A stretch of DNA of 64,000 nt from Ectopseudomonas mendocina (GCF_016008875.1 NZ_JADTQG010000018.1:62001-126000), one strand, 5' to 3'; positions 37,113-46,024 are shown, counted from the stretch's first letter. The notes: generated by a model from the letters alone, not told the origin. Made by a program: numbers and translations.

Positions 37113-37547
37113 TTAAGCGAAAACGATGAAGAACCCGAGTGCGACGATGAAAATCTGTAGCAGTAGGCACAGCGCCTGTTTACGTAGCAGGCCGAGCGCA
37201 CCCTGAGCGCGCAGGCTCCAGTCGCGGCCAGCCAGCTGCGCATTCTGCAGCCCCAGCTTCTGTAGCGCCTGATCCAGCGCATGAGTCTGGCTGTCGAGCT
37301 GTCCGCCGGCCTCGGCCAGGTGCTGGAACAGTTCGGCATCCAGCGCCACGCGCAGCGCCCAGTATTTTTCGGCCAGGCCGGCGACCAGCAGCGCTGCGCA
37401 GAGCAGCGCCAACATCAGGCTTGGCGGTGCACCCAGCCAAGGCGCCAGGCCGAAGACCACGGCGACCAGACTCAGCGCGCCGGAAAATTGGTCGAGGCTG
37501 CGCCCGCGTCGTAGCAGCGCGGCGACCAGCAGCAGATCAGCCTGCAT
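37113..37547 (-). CDS. Small membrane protein of the lipid operon
   Basis: A 144-residue protein with hydrophobic segments near residues 25-60 and at the C-terminus (LCLLLQIFIVALGFFIVFA) separated by a polar, probably helical stretch (LFQHLAEAGGQLDSQTHALDQALQKLG). No family is recognised. It overlaps the end of the upstream phosphatase gene by 11 bases and lies nine bases before the acyltransferase, so it is part of the operon. It could be a scaffold for the lipid enzymes; that is conjecture. Confidence 0.75.
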   Translation of the reverse strand: MQADLLLVAALLRRGRSLDQFSGALSLVAVVFGLAPWLGAPPSLMLALLCAALLVAGLAEKYWALRVALDAELFQHLAEAGGQLDSQTHALDQALQKLGLQNAQLAGRDWSLRAQGALGLLRKQALCLLLQIFIVALGFFIVFA

Positions 37548-38874
37548 GGGCGACCTCCAGTTCCGCGCCCACGTCGAGCATGGCCTGCAGCGCGACCAGA
37601 TGCTGCGGGCCGAGCACGACCTGTGGTCGCGCCTGGCGGATCAGTTGCACGGCGGAGGCGACGCTCTGGCAGCGGCCGCTATGTAGCAGCCAGGCCGCCA
37701 CGGCAGTAGCACTGCGCGAATAACCCAGGGCGCAGCACACCAGCAGCGGGCCGTTATGACGCAAGCGTTCGATGGCCTCGGCGGCGCGCTGGCAGGTCAG
37801 CGCATCGGGCGCCACCAGATCCAGCGAGGGCAGGCTGCAGTAGGCGCTCGGGGTGTGCAGCAGCGGCAGTTCGGCGCACAGATCGACCACGGCGGCGTAG
37901 CCATCGAGATCACCCGGGCCCGGCAGGCGGCCGAGGTCGATGCCCTCCACGACCTGGCTCGGCGCTGGCTGGCGGTATGTCCATAACCTTGAATTGATCC
38001 AGGCACCGAGCAGATAGGGTGCGAGCAACACCGTCGCGGCCGGGCTGAGGCGCCCGTCGGCCTGCTTCTGGAAGCCGCCAGCGCCGAACAGCAGGTAGTT
38101 GAGCGCGACCATGGCCAGGGCAACGGCCAGCCAGAACAGCCATAGCCAGGCACCGCCCAGCTTGACTGCCAGCACGGCGCATAGCGTTGCGCCAAGCCCG
38201 TAGCGCAGCGCCAGGCGCCAACGCCGTGGATCGCTGGCCAGGCGCATCTGCTTCAGCGGCGTATCGCCCTGCAGCGGCAGCAGCCACAGGCAGAAGAAGC
38301 CCGCCAGCGCCCCGGTGGGCAGGTCGATGAAGTGATGCTGCCAGGTAGTCAGCACGGAGATGCCGATCAGCGCCATCCACCCGTGCAGCAGGCCACGCCA
38401 GAACGGGCCGCGGGTGTGATTGGCGAACATCGCCCAAATGATCACCAGCAGGGTGATATGCAGCGACGGCGCCTGGTTGAAGGGTTTGTCGAAGCCCATC
38501 AGTACGTCGAACATCAGGCCGAAGGTGCCGTCCAGCGGCGGCCGCTCGAAGGTGAAGCGCAGCGGCCAGAGCAGGAAGCAGGCCACGCAGATGACCTGCG
38601 CAGCGAGCAGGCGCAGGGCGTGGCGATCCATTTCGCGGCGGCAGGCTGGCAGCAGGAAGGACAGGCCGTAGAGCAGGTCGATCGACCAGTACGGTACGAT
38701 GGTCCAGGGCCAGAGCGGGATCTGCGGTTCCCAGGCGAACACCAGGCTACCGACGTCATCGCGCTGCCCGGTGAACCAGTTGGCGAAGCCGTAGCTGGCG
38801 AAGAACAGCGGGCCGAGCAACAGCAGCCAGAGTACGCCGCGCTTGTACAATCCCTGTTCGCGCGTGTTGTCCAT
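37537..38874 (-). CDS. ynbD: PAP2 - dual-specificity phosphatase fusion (YnbD-like)
   Basis: A 445-residue fusion: a multi-spanning PAP2-type lipid phosphatase half (PSLH and TWQHHFIDLPTGAL motifs) and a C-terminal soluble dual-specificity phosphatase domain with the CX5R loop CALGYSR (Cys381 to Arg387). The start at 38874 overlaps the upstream stop as TGATG; a longer in-frame start at 38916 is less likely. The domain order matches E. coli YnbD. It could dephosphorylate a phosphatidyl-alcohol phosphate intermediate, as PGP phosphatases do, but the substrate is unproven. Confidence 0.88.
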   Translation of the reverse strand: MDNTREQGLYKRGVLWLLLLGPLFFASYGFANWFTGQRDDVGSLVFAWEPQIPLWPWTIVPYWSIDLLYGLSFLLPACRREMDRHALRLLAAQVICVACFLLWPLRFTFERPPLDGTFGLMFDVLMGFDKPFNQAPSLHITLLVIIWAMFANHTRGPFWRGLLHGWMALIGISVLTTWQHHFIDLPTGALAGFFCLWLLPLQGDTPLKQMRLASDPRRWRLALRYGLGATLCAVLAVKLGGAWLWLFWLAVALAMVALNYLLFGAGGFQKQADGRLSPAATVLLAPYLLGAWINSRLWTYRQPAPSQVVEGIDLGRLPGPGDLDGYAAVVDLCAELPLLHTPSAYCSLPSLDLVAPDALTCQRAAEAIERLRHNGPLLVCCALGYSRSATAVAAWLLHSGRCQSVASAVQLIRQARPQVVLGPQHLVALQAMLDVGAELEVAHAG

Positions 38875-40628
38875 CACTTCACCCGTTGGGCCAGGGATAC
38901 GCTGAAGATACCCCACTGGTCGATGCGCTGCGCCACCTTGCGAAAGCCCGCCGCTTCCACCAGCTGATCCATCTCCGCCTGGCTGCGCCGGCGCATGACC
39001 CAGGCCTGGCCGTCGCGATGGCTGGTCAGTGCGCGGGCGATCAGCTCCAGTTGCGGGTGCCAGGGCTGGCCGGTGTAGACCAGGTAACCGCCCTCCTCGA
39101 CCGCTGCCGCCAGCCCGGCCAGCGAGTCGCCGACCATCTGGTTGCTGCCGAACAGTTCATACAGGCCGGAGACCACTGCCAGAGTCGGTTTCGGCTCGAG
39201 CGCGGCGAGATCCTCACGGTCGAAGGCATCGCCTTTGACGAAGCGGGCGATGTCGCCCAGGCCCTTCTGTTCGATCAGCGCATTGCCGTCGCGCACGTTG
39301 ATGTCGCTGTAGTCGCGCAGCAGGATCGAGTCGGGGCGCTGCTGCTGGCCTTCCAGCGATTCGAGGATATAGCGGCCGTGGCCGGCGGCGATATCGACGA
39401 TGCGTACTGCCCTGCCCGCCTCGCGCAATCTGGCCATGGCCAGGCGCAGCAGTTCCTCGGCGTGCAGCTTGCGCTGACGAATGCCGCGCCAGCCGATGGA
39501 ATCCAGGTAGTTCTGGTCGATCAACCGGCCCAGCGCACCCTTGCCGGTGGGCTGGTTGCGGTAGACGTAATCGAGCGTACTGCCGGAGTCGAAACCGGTG
39601 TCGAAGCCCAGCTTCACGCCGGCTGACAGGCTGCTGCCCAGGCGCATGCCGGCGCGGGTGGCGCGCCAGTAGAGGTCGCGCAACGAGCGTTTTGGCAGCG
39701 GCGCGGCCAGCTCTTCGGCTTCGGCGCAGGTGGCGCCCAGACGATCGGCATCGAGTAGCGAGGGCCGCGTTACCGGCTCCTCGAAGTTGCGCAGGATGAA
39801 GCGCCGTGCGCGGCTCAGGGGGTGGGCGCGGTCGCGTTCACCGAGGGTGTCGTGGAAGAAGCCCGGTAGCAGGTGCTTTTCCTTGCGCAGGCTGCCGAGG
39901 CGCTCGAAGAAGTCTTCCTGCGGCTTGCGGTGGACGACGAAGTCGGCGCCGGAGATCAGCAGCTGGGTCGGCACCTGGATCGCCTGGGCGTCGGCGACGA
40001 TGCGGTCGGCGGCCTCGTACAGGCCGAGCAGCATGGTGACCGAGATCGGCCGGGCGATCAGCGAGTCATTCTCGAAGGAGGCGATGCGCTCGGGATCATG
40101 GCTGAGATAGCGCGCCTTCACGTAGCTGTTGACGAAGAAGTTGCCGCGCCAGGCGTGCAGCAGCTTCAGACCGGGGCGGGCGAAGGGCACGTAGAGCTTG
40201 ACCTTGAAGGCCGGCGAGGCGAGTACCAGGCAACGCACCTTGGGCGCGTAGTCGTGGGCCCAGGTGGAGATGATCACCGCGCCGACGCTCTGCGCCACCA
40301 CCGCCAGGTCCTGTTCGGCGATGCCGTGTTGTGCGCCGATATGCTCGACGAAGGTCTGCACGTCACGCACGTTGGTGGCGAAGCTCGGACTGTCGCCGCG
40401 TGCGCCGGGCGAAAGCCCATGGCCACGGGCATCCCAGGCGAAGAAGTCGCAGTGCGGCAGCTCCAGCTCGTCCACCAGATGGGCCATGCGCCCGCCGTGC
40501 TCATGGCCGCGATGAAACAGCACCACCGCCTGGCGAGGTTCGTCCGCCGGTACCGTCGCCGGCCAGTGGCGATAGCTCAGCTCGACGCCGTCGTGGGTGG
40601 CAAAGGTATGCAGTTGGACGGGGCGCAT
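38874..40628 (-). CDS. ynbC: Alpha/beta hydrolase - SAM methyltransferase fusion (YnbC-like)
   Basis: A 584-residue bifunctional protein. The N-terminal alpha/beta hydrolase (about 1-290) has a complete triad: Ser114 in AQSVG, Asp229 in GADF and His259 in FFHD. The C-terminal class I methyltransferase (about 370-584) carries the SAM motif VDIAAGHGR (411-419). The architecture matches E. coli YnbC. In a lipid operon this suggests acyl removal or transfer combined with methylation of a head group, an inference. It is 25 bases downstream of the CDP-alcohol enzyme. Confidence 0.88.
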   Translation of the reverse strand: MRPVQLHTFATHDGVELSYRHWPATVPADEPRQAVVLFHRGHEHGGRMAHLVDELELPHCDFFAWDARGHGLSPGARGDSPSFATNVRDVQTFVEHIGAQHGIAEQDLAVVAQSVGAVIISTWAHDYAPKVRCLVLASPAFKVKLYVPFARPGLKLLHAWRGNFFVNSYVKARYLSHDPERIASFENDSLIARPISVTMLLGLYEAADRIVADAQAIQVPTQLLISGADFVVHRKPQEDFFERLGSLRKEKHLLPGFFHDTLGERDRAHPLSRARRFILRNFEEPVTRPSLLDADRLGATCAEAEELAAPLPKRSLRDLYWRATRAGMRLGSSLSAGVKLGFDTGFDSGSTLDYVYRNQPTGKGALGRLIDQNYLDSIGWRGIRQRKLHAEELLRLAMARLREAGRAVRIVDIAAGHGRYILESLEGQQQRPDSILLRDYSDINVRDGNALIEQKGLGDIARFVKGDAFDREDLAALEPKPTLAVVSGLYELFGSNQMVGDSLAGLAAAVEEGGYLVYTGQPWHPQLELIARALTSHRDGQAWVMRRRSQAEMDQLVEAAGFRKVAQRIDQWGIFSVSLAQRVK

Positions 40629-40653
40629 GGAATCTCCTTATTCCTTGAATGGG

Positions 40654-41259
40654 TCAGGCCGTTTCGGCCAGCCCGAGGCGAACGCGGTTGTAGAGGGTAT
40701 AGAGCAGCAGGGCGAGGATCAGCGCCAGCGCCAGGTTGATCCACAAGGCAGGCAGCAGGCCCGTGGCGACGCCTGCACCGATCACACCGAAGCAGAAGGC
40801 GCGGTCGCTCTTGCCCATCGGCCCGTCATAGCGGCGGGAGGCACCGACCATGGGCCCGAGCACGCCGGCGTATTCGCTGATCACGGCCATCACCACCACG
40901 AGGATCACCAGCAGCGGCGAGACGCCAGGCAGCAGGGCGAAGGGCAGATACAGGGCGCTGTCGGCAATCACGTCGCACAGCTCGTTGAGATAGGCGCCGA
41001 GCTTCGACTGCTGGCCGAACTCGCGCGCGAGCATGCCGTCGACGGCATTGAGCGCCATGCGCAGCAGCATCCACACAGGAATCAGTGCGAACAGCCAGAT
41101 GATGTGGCTAAAGGCGGCGAGCAGGGCGCCGAGCAGCACCGAGACGAGCGCGGCGGCCAGGGTCACCTGGTTGGCGGTGACGCCGCGCGTATACAAACGC
41201 TCGACGCCGGGGCGCAGCAGGTTCTGAAAAGCCGGTTTGAGCTGGTAGATCGACGGCAT
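40654..41259 (-). CDS. ynbA: CDP-alcohol phosphatidyltransferase (YnbA-like)
   Basis: A 201-residue integral membrane enzyme that heads the operon. The family motif D-x2-D-G-x2-A-R-x8-G-x3-D-x3-D appears as NAVDGMLAR (71-79), Gly88, Asn92 and Asp96: two of the four metal-binding aspartates are Asn. The presumed catalytic Asp96 is kept. It should condense CDP-diacylglycerol with an unidentified alcohol. The altered metal site separates it from PgsA and PssA, and I believe it is a trait of this subfamily. Confidence 0.88.
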   Translation of the reverse strand: MPSIYQLKPAFQNLLRPGVERLYTRGVTANQVTLAAALVSVLLGALLAAFSHIIWLFALIPVWMLLRMALNAVDGMLAREFGQQSKLGAYLNELCDVIADSALYLPFALLPGVSPLLVILVVVMAVISEYAGVLGPMVGASRRYDGPMGKSDRAFCFGVIGAGVATGLLPALWINLALALILALLLYTLYNRVRLGLAETA

Positions 41260-41535
41260 GGCAGTGAATTCCCTTTACTGATCCAATCATCGGCCATCGT
41301 CGCGAGCGAGACTGTGCGCGCGTCGAGGCTTATATCAATGCGTGCCGGGGGCTGATGCGTTCTGGCATGCGCATCTCAACGGAGGCGAGCCCCGCGGATT
41401 GTCGGCAGAAGCGCCACGCGACAACTTATACCCTGTTGAGGATTTTTCCTAGCGCGTCTATTTCGCCTTAAAAATCAACTAGATAAAAGAAGTGATGGCG
41501 CTTTGATTGCATTCGATGCACAGCTTATCCACAGA
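41260..41535 (-). promoter_or_regulatory. Intergenic region upstream of the ynb-like operon
   Basis: This 276-base spacer precedes the leftward operon and follows the lptA stop. Its right third (about 41420-41520) is AT-rich and probably holds the leftward promoter. A DnaA box at 41525-41533 is listed separately. I see no further gene or strong terminator in it. Confidence 0.5.
41525..41533 (+). promoter_or_regulatory. Perfect DnaA box
   Basis: TTATCCACA, identical to the DnaA consensus, lies next to an AT-rich stretch beside the stop of the PA0005-type acyltransferase gene. The neighbourhood is origin-proximal, but only one box is obvious, so this is a single box rather than an origin. It could tie expression of the lipid operon to DnaA. 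Confidence 0.6.
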
Positions 41536-42303
41536 TCAGGCCATTTCGCCTAGACGGCTCAGCTGAGGCTCTTCGCCACGCAGTTCGGTCTGCTGCTGGC
41601 AGACCCACTGGAAGGCACGCTCGTTGAGTTCGGCAATGGCGCGCGGGCCCTCGCCTTCTGCATACATCGGTGCGCCGATGATCACTTCGATGGTGCCCGA
41701 GCGCTTGCCCCAGCCCGCCTTGGGCCAGAATTCGCCGGCGTTGTGCGCGATGGGCAGCACTGGCAGGCCGGCATTCACCGCCAGGGCCGTGCCGCCACGG
41801 GAGAACTTGCCGATCTGCCCCGGTGGAATGCGCGTGCCTTCGGGGAACACCAGCACCCAGGCGCCCTGCTTGAGGCGCTCATCGCCCTGCTTGGCCAGTT
41901 GCTTGAGCGCAGCCTTGGGGTTGCTGCGGTCAATGGCGATGGGCTTGAGCAGCGCCATGCCCCAGCCAAAGAACGGCACGCGTAGCAACTCGCGCTTGAC
42001 CACCTGGCTGAGTGGTTCGAAATAGGCGGAGAGGAAGAAGGTCTCCCAGGTGCTCTGGTGGTTGGCGAGGATCACGCAGGGGCGCTGCGGGATATTCTCC
42101 AACCCGCGCACTTCATAGCGGATGCCGACGATCACCCTGGCCAGCCACACCGCGCAGCTGCACCAGGCCTGGACGACGAAGCGGTAGCGTTGGCGGAACG
42201 GCAGCAAGGGTGCGACCACCAGGCTGATCAGGCACCAGAAGAACGAGCTGGACGACAGCAGCAGGTAGAAAAGCGTGACTCTTAAAGCCTGCAGGATCGC
42301 CAT
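41536..42303 (-). CDS. 1-acyl-sn-glycerol-3-phosphate acyltransferase (PA0005-type LptA/PlsC)
   Basis: A 255-residue PlsC-family enzyme with the catalytic motif NHQSTWE (Glu in place of Asp, as usual in this group) and FPEGTRIPPG. It makes phosphatidic acid from lysophosphatidic acid at the inner membrane. I use ATG 42303, with AAGGTG upstream, rather than GTG 42315. It follows gmhB by 13 bases, the same pair order as PA0005-PA0006 in P. aeruginosa. Confidence 0.93.
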   Translation of the reverse strand: MAILQALRVTLFYLLLSSSSFFWCLISLVVAPLLPFRQRYRFVVQAWCSCAVWLARVIVGIRYEVRGLENIPQRPCVILANHQSTWETFFLSAYFEPLSQVVKRELLRVPFFGWGMALLKPIAIDRSNPKAALKQLAKQGDERLKQGAWVLVFPEGTRIPPGQIGKFSRGGTALAVNAGLPVLPIAHNAGEFWPKAGWGKRSGTIEVIIGAPMYAEGEGPRAIAELNERAFQWVCQQQTELRGEEPQLSRLGEMA

Positions 42304-42316
42304 GAAGCTTCGCACC

Positions 42317-42847
42317 TTATGAGAGCAGTCGATCGGCGACAGCCGCCAGATCGTCGAATACCAGGGTTCCTGGCGGCAACGGCTTGGCCAGGGTACGTTC
42401 GCCCTTGCCGGTTTTTACCAGCACAGGCTGACAATCGACGGCCAGTGCAGCCTGCAGGTCACCGCTGCTGTCGCCGACGAACCAGATTCCTTTCAGATCC
42501 GTGGCGTAGTGCGCAGCGATCTGTTCGAGCATGCCGGCCTTTGGCTTGCGGCACTCGCAGCCATCGTCCGGGCCGTGTGGGCAGTGGACGATCAGGCCGA
42601 TTTCGCCGCCCTGCTCGGCCACCAGCTGGCGCAGGCGCGCGTGCATCGACTCCAGGGTCGCCAGATCGTAGTAGCCACGGGCGATGCCGGACTGGTTGGT
42701 GGCCACGGCCACCGTCCAGCCTGCTTGCGACAGGCGTGCAATAGCGGCGATCGACGACGGGATCGGAATCCACTCGTCGAGCGCCTTGATATAGGCGTCG
42801 GAGTCTTCGTTGATGACACCGTCGCGGTCGAGGATGAGTAACTTCAT
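42317..42847 (-). CDS. gmhB: D-glycero-beta-D-manno-heptose-1,7-bisphosphate 7-phosphatase
   Basis: A 176-residue HAD phosphatase with motif I LDRDGVINED, motif II VATNQSG, the zinc-binding group HCPHGPDDGCECRKP and motif III DSSGDL. It removes the 7-phosphate during ADP-heptose synthesis for the LPS inner core. The ATG at 42847 is preceded by GGAG; a TTG five codons earlier is less likely. The gene is separated from glyS by 82 bases containing an inverted repeat that covers its ribosome-binding site. Confidence 0.95.
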   Translation of the reverse strand: MKLLILDRDGVINEDSDAYIKALDEWIPIPSSIAAIARLSQAGWTVAVATNQSGIARGYYDLATLESMHARLRQLVAEQGGEIGLIVHCPHGPDDGCECRKPKAGMLEQIAAHYATDLKGIWFVGDSSGDLQAALAVDCQPVLVKTGKGERTLAKPLPPGTLVFDDLAAVADRLLS

Positions 42848-42921
42848 AGCGGCAAGCTCCAAGCCGCAAGCTACAAGTCAACAGCGGCCTGCTTGCCGCT
42901 TGAAGCTTGTAGCTTGCCGCT
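42848..42921 (-). repeat. Complex inverted repeat between glyS and gmhB
   Basis: Outer arms AGCGGCAAGCT (42848-42858) and AGCTTGCCGCT (42911-42921) are perfect complements. Within them GCAAGCTACAAG (42866-42877) is the perfect complement of CTTGTAGCTTGC (42906-42917). The right arm can therefore pair with either of two left arms, giving alternative hairpins. The outer pairing brackets the gmhB ribosome-binding site. Confidence 0.8.
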
Positions 42922-42929
42922 GCTGTGCG

Positions 42930-44984
42930 TCAGCCCAGCACCGAGATATCCGCCACGCCGAGGAATAGCCCGCGCAGACGGGCCAGCAGGGCGTAACGGT
43001 TGGCGCGCACACGCGCGTCTTCGGCATTGACCAGCACCGCCTCGAAGAAGGCGTCCACCGGCTCGCGCAGGCTGGCCAGCTTGGCCAGCGCCTCGTCGTA
43101 CTGACGGACAGCGGCCAGCGGTTGTACCGCATGGTCGGCCTGCTGGATGGCGGCGTGCAGGGCGAACTCGCTGGGGTTGTCGAAGTAGTGCGCCTCGACC
43201 TGGGCGGCGACGCCACCTTCGGCCTTGCTCAGCAGGTTCGACACGCGCTTGTTGGCGGCGGCCAGGGCAGCGGCCTGCGGCAGCTTGCGGAAGGCCTGTA
43301 CGGCCTGCACGCGCTGGTCGAAGTCCAGCGGCGAGGTCGGATTGACCGCACGCACGGCCTGGTACACGGCGACTTCGATGCCTTCGTCCTCGTAGCGCGC
43401 ACGCAGGCGATCGAAGATGAACTCCAGCACCTGGGCGGCCAGGCCGTCGGTCTTGATCTTGCCGGCGTACTGGGCGACGGCGAAGTCGACTGCAGCGGCC
43501 AGGTTCAGGTCCAGGCCCTTCTCGATCAGGATGCGCAGCACGCCGAGGGCGGCGCGACGCAGGGCGTAGGGGTCTTTCGAGCCGGTGGGCAGCATGCCGA
43601 TGCCGAAGATGCCGACCAGGGTATCGAGCTTGTCGGCCACGGCCACTGCCGCACCGGTCAGGGTGCTCGGCAGTTCGGCGCCGGCACCGCGCGGCATGTA
43701 CTGCTCGTTCAGGGCCAGGGCGACGTCCTGCGGCTCACCGTCGTTGAGCGCGTAGTAATAGCCGGCGATGCCCTGCATTTCGGGGAATTCGCCGACCATC
43801 TCGGTGGCCAGGTCGCATTTGGACAGCAGGCCGGCACGGGCGGCGCGCTGGGCGTCGCCACCCACTTCGCGGGCGATGAAGCCGGCCAGGGCAGAGACGC
43901 GCTGGGCCTTGTCGAATACCGAACCGAGCTGGGCCTGAAACACCACGTTGGCCAGGCGCTGGTTGAAGCCTTCGAGCTTCTGCTTCTTGTCCTGCTTGAA
44001 GAAGAACTCGGCGTCGGTAAGACGCGGACGCACGACCTTCTCGTTGCCGGAGACGATCTGCGCCGGGTCCTTGGACTCGACGTTGGCCACGGTGATGAAG
44101 CGCGGCAGCAGCTTGCCGTTCGCATCGAGCAGGCAGAAGTACTTCTGGTTGTCCTGCATGGTGCTGATCAGCGCCTCCTGCGGCACTTCGAGGAAACGTT
44201 CCTCGAACGAGCAGACCAGCGGCACCGGCCATTCGACCAGGGCGGTGACTTCATCCAGCAGCGCCGGCGGCACGATGGCCGTGCCCTGTTCGGCAGCAGC
44301 CAGTTCATCGACGCGGCGGCTGATGATCTCGCGGCGCTCGGCGAAGTCGGCCAGCACGTAGGCGCTGCGCAGGTCTTCGGCATAGCTGGCCGGGCTGCTG
44401 ATGCGCACGTCGCGGTTGGCGTGGAAGCGGTGGCCGCGGGACACGCGACCGGCCTTCTGCGCGAGGATTTCGCAGTCGACCACGGCGTCGCCGAACAGCA
44501 TTACCAACCACTGGGTCGGGCGCACGAACTCGTCACGACGGGCGGCCCAGCGCATGCGCTTGGGAATTGGCAGGTCGTTCAGCGAGTCCTGCACGATGGT
44601 CGGCAGCAGCTTCACCGCCGGCTGGCCGGGGATGTGCTGAGCGAAGCGCAGTTTCGGGCCGCTGCGGTCGATCTCGGCGATATCCACGCCGCACTTGCGG
44701 GCGAAGCCGAGGGCGGCCTGGGTCGGGTTGCCGTCGGCGTCGAAGGCGGCCTGCAGGGGCGGGCCGTCGAGGTTCATGCTGCGGTCGGCCTGCTGTTCTT
44801 CGAGTTGTTCGATCAACACCGCCAGGCGGCGCGGCGCGGCGTACACGCGGCTCGCTGCATAGCCCAGGCCGGCGGTCTTGAGACCTTTCTCGATGCCTTT
44901 GAGGAAGGCCTCACCGAGGCTCTTCAGGGCTTTGGGTGGCAGCTCTTCGGTGCCCAGTTCGACCAGGAAATCTTGTGCACTCAT
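42930..44984 (-). CDS. glyS: Glycyl-tRNA synthetase beta subunit
   Basis: A 684-residue GlyS, starting MSAQDFLVELGTEELPPKALK as in other gammaproteobacteria, with the long tRNA-binding and HD-type central domains and an anticodon-binding C-terminus. With GlyQ it forms the alpha2-beta2 enzyme that charges tRNA-Gly. The start overlaps the glyQ stop (ATGA), so the subunits are translationally coupled. The length equals that remembered for P. aeruginosa GlyS. Confidence 0.98.
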   Translation of the reverse strand: MSAQDFLVELGTEELPPKALKSLGEAFLKGIEKGLKTAGLGYAASRVYAAPRRLAVLIEQLEEQQADRSMNLDGPPLQAAFDADGNPTQAALGFARKCGVDIAEIDRSGPKLRFAQHIPGQPAVKLLPTIVQDSLNDLPIPKRMRWAARRDEFVRPTQWLVMLFGDAVVDCEILAQKAGRVSRGHRFHANRDVRISSPASYAEDLRSAYVLADFAERREIISRRVDELAAAEQGTAIVPPALLDEVTALVEWPVPLVCSFEERFLEVPQEALISTMQDNQKYFCLLDANGKLLPRFITVANVESKDPAQIVSGNEKVVRPRLTDAEFFFKQDKKQKLEGFNQRLANVVFQAQLGSVFDKAQRVSALAGFIAREVGGDAQRAARAGLLSKCDLATEMVGEFPEMQGIAGYYYALNDGEPQDVALALNEQYMPRGAGAELPSTLTGAAVAVADKLDTLVGIFGIGMLPTGSKDPYALRRAALGVLRILIEKGLDLNLAAAVDFAVAQYAGKIKTDGLAAQVLEFIFDRLRARYEDEGIEVAVYQAVRAVNPTSPLDFDQRVQAVQAFRKLPQAAALAAANKRVSNLLSKAEGGVAAQVEAHYFDNPSEFALHAAIQQADHAVQPLAAVRQYDEALAKLASLREPVDAFFEAVLVNAEDARVRANRYALLARLRGLFLGVADISVLG

Positions 44985-45928
44985 GCTTGCGCCTCCAGCT
45001 TGGCCAGTACTTCTTCACGCAGTTCGGGGGTGGCCATGGGGAAGCCGAGCTTGGCGCGTGCCTGGAGGTAGCTCTGCGCTACGGCGCGTGCCAGGGTGCG
45101 TACGCGCAGGATGTACTGCTGGCGCGCGGTTACCGAGATGGCGCGGCGGGCGTCGAGCAGGTTGAAGGTGTGCGAGGCCTTGAGCACCATTTCGTAGGTC
45201 GGCAGCGGCAGCTCCAGCTCGATCAGGCGGTTGGCTTCGCTCTCGTAAAAGTCGAACAGTTCGAATAGCTTCTCGACGTTGGCGTGTTCGAAGTTGTAGG
45301 TGGACTGCTCCACCTCGTTCTGATGGAACACGTCGCCGTAGGTCACGGTGCCGAACGGGCCGTCGGTCCAGATCAGGTCGTAGACCGAATCAACGCCCTG
45401 CAGGTACATGGCCAGGCGCTCCAGGCCGTAGGTGATCTCGCCGGTCACCGGGTAGCACTCGATGCCACCAACCTGCTGGAAGTAGGTGAACTGGGTGACT
45501 TCCATGCCGTTGAGCCAGATTTCCCAGCCCAGGCCCCAGGCGCCGAGGGTCGGCGATTCCCAATTGTCCTCGACGAAGCGGATGTCGTGCACTTCCGGGT
45601 CGAGGCCGATGGCCTTGAGCGAGCCGAGGTACAGCTCCTGGAAGTTCTCCGGGTTGGGCTTGAGGACCACCTGGAACTGATAGTAGTGCTGCAGGCGGTT
45701 GGGGTTTTCGCCATAGCGGCCGTCGGTCGGGCGACGCGAAGGCTGCACGTAGGCGGCGTTCCAGGTCTCCGGGCCGATGGCGCGCAGGAAGGTGGCGGTG
45801 TGGAAGGTGCCGGCGCCCACTTCCATGTCGTAGGGTTGCAGCACCACGCAGCCCTGCTCGGCCCAGTAGTTCTGCAGGGCCAGGATCAGGTCCTGGAAGG
45901 TGCGCACGGCAGGCTTGTTCTGGCTCAC
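44981..45928 (-). CDS. glyQ: Glycyl-tRNA synthetase alpha subunit
   Basis: A 315-residue class II synthetase catalytic subunit with recognisable blocks such as TFQDLILALQNYWAEQGC, QPSRRPTDGRYGENPNRLQHYYQFQV and YGLERLAMYLQGVDSVYDL. It binds glycine and ATP and forms glycyl-adenylate. It is the first gene of the leftward glyQ-glyS pair and diverges from tag. Confidence 0.98.
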   Translation of the reverse strand: MSQNKPAVRTFQDLILALQNYWAEQGCVVLQPYDMEVGAGTFHTATFLRAIGPETWNAAYVQPSRRPTDGRYGENPNRLQHYYQFQVVLKPNPENFQELYLGSLKAIGLDPEVHDIRFVEDNWESPTLGAWGLGWEIWLNGMEVTQFTYFQQVGGIECYPVTGEITYGLERLAMYLQGVDSVYDLIWTDGPFGTVTYGDVFHQNEVEQSTYNFEHANVEKLFELFDFYESEANRLIELELPLPTYEMVLKASHTFNLLDARRAISVTARQQYILRVRTLARAVAQSYLQARAKLGFPMATPELREEVLAKLEAQA

Positions 45929-46024
45929 GAAAAAATCACCTGTGGAGGCTTGCGAGGGAAAGCCGGGGAGTATATCGAAACTCGGCGCAGGTCGCAGGGT
46001 ACGGCTAGCGCGCGCTTGGCTGAG

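Noticed and set aside
41400..41535. Chromosomal origin of replication
   Set aside because: There is one DnaA box and an AT-rich patch, but no cluster of boxes and no dnaA, dnaN or rpmH gene in the window.
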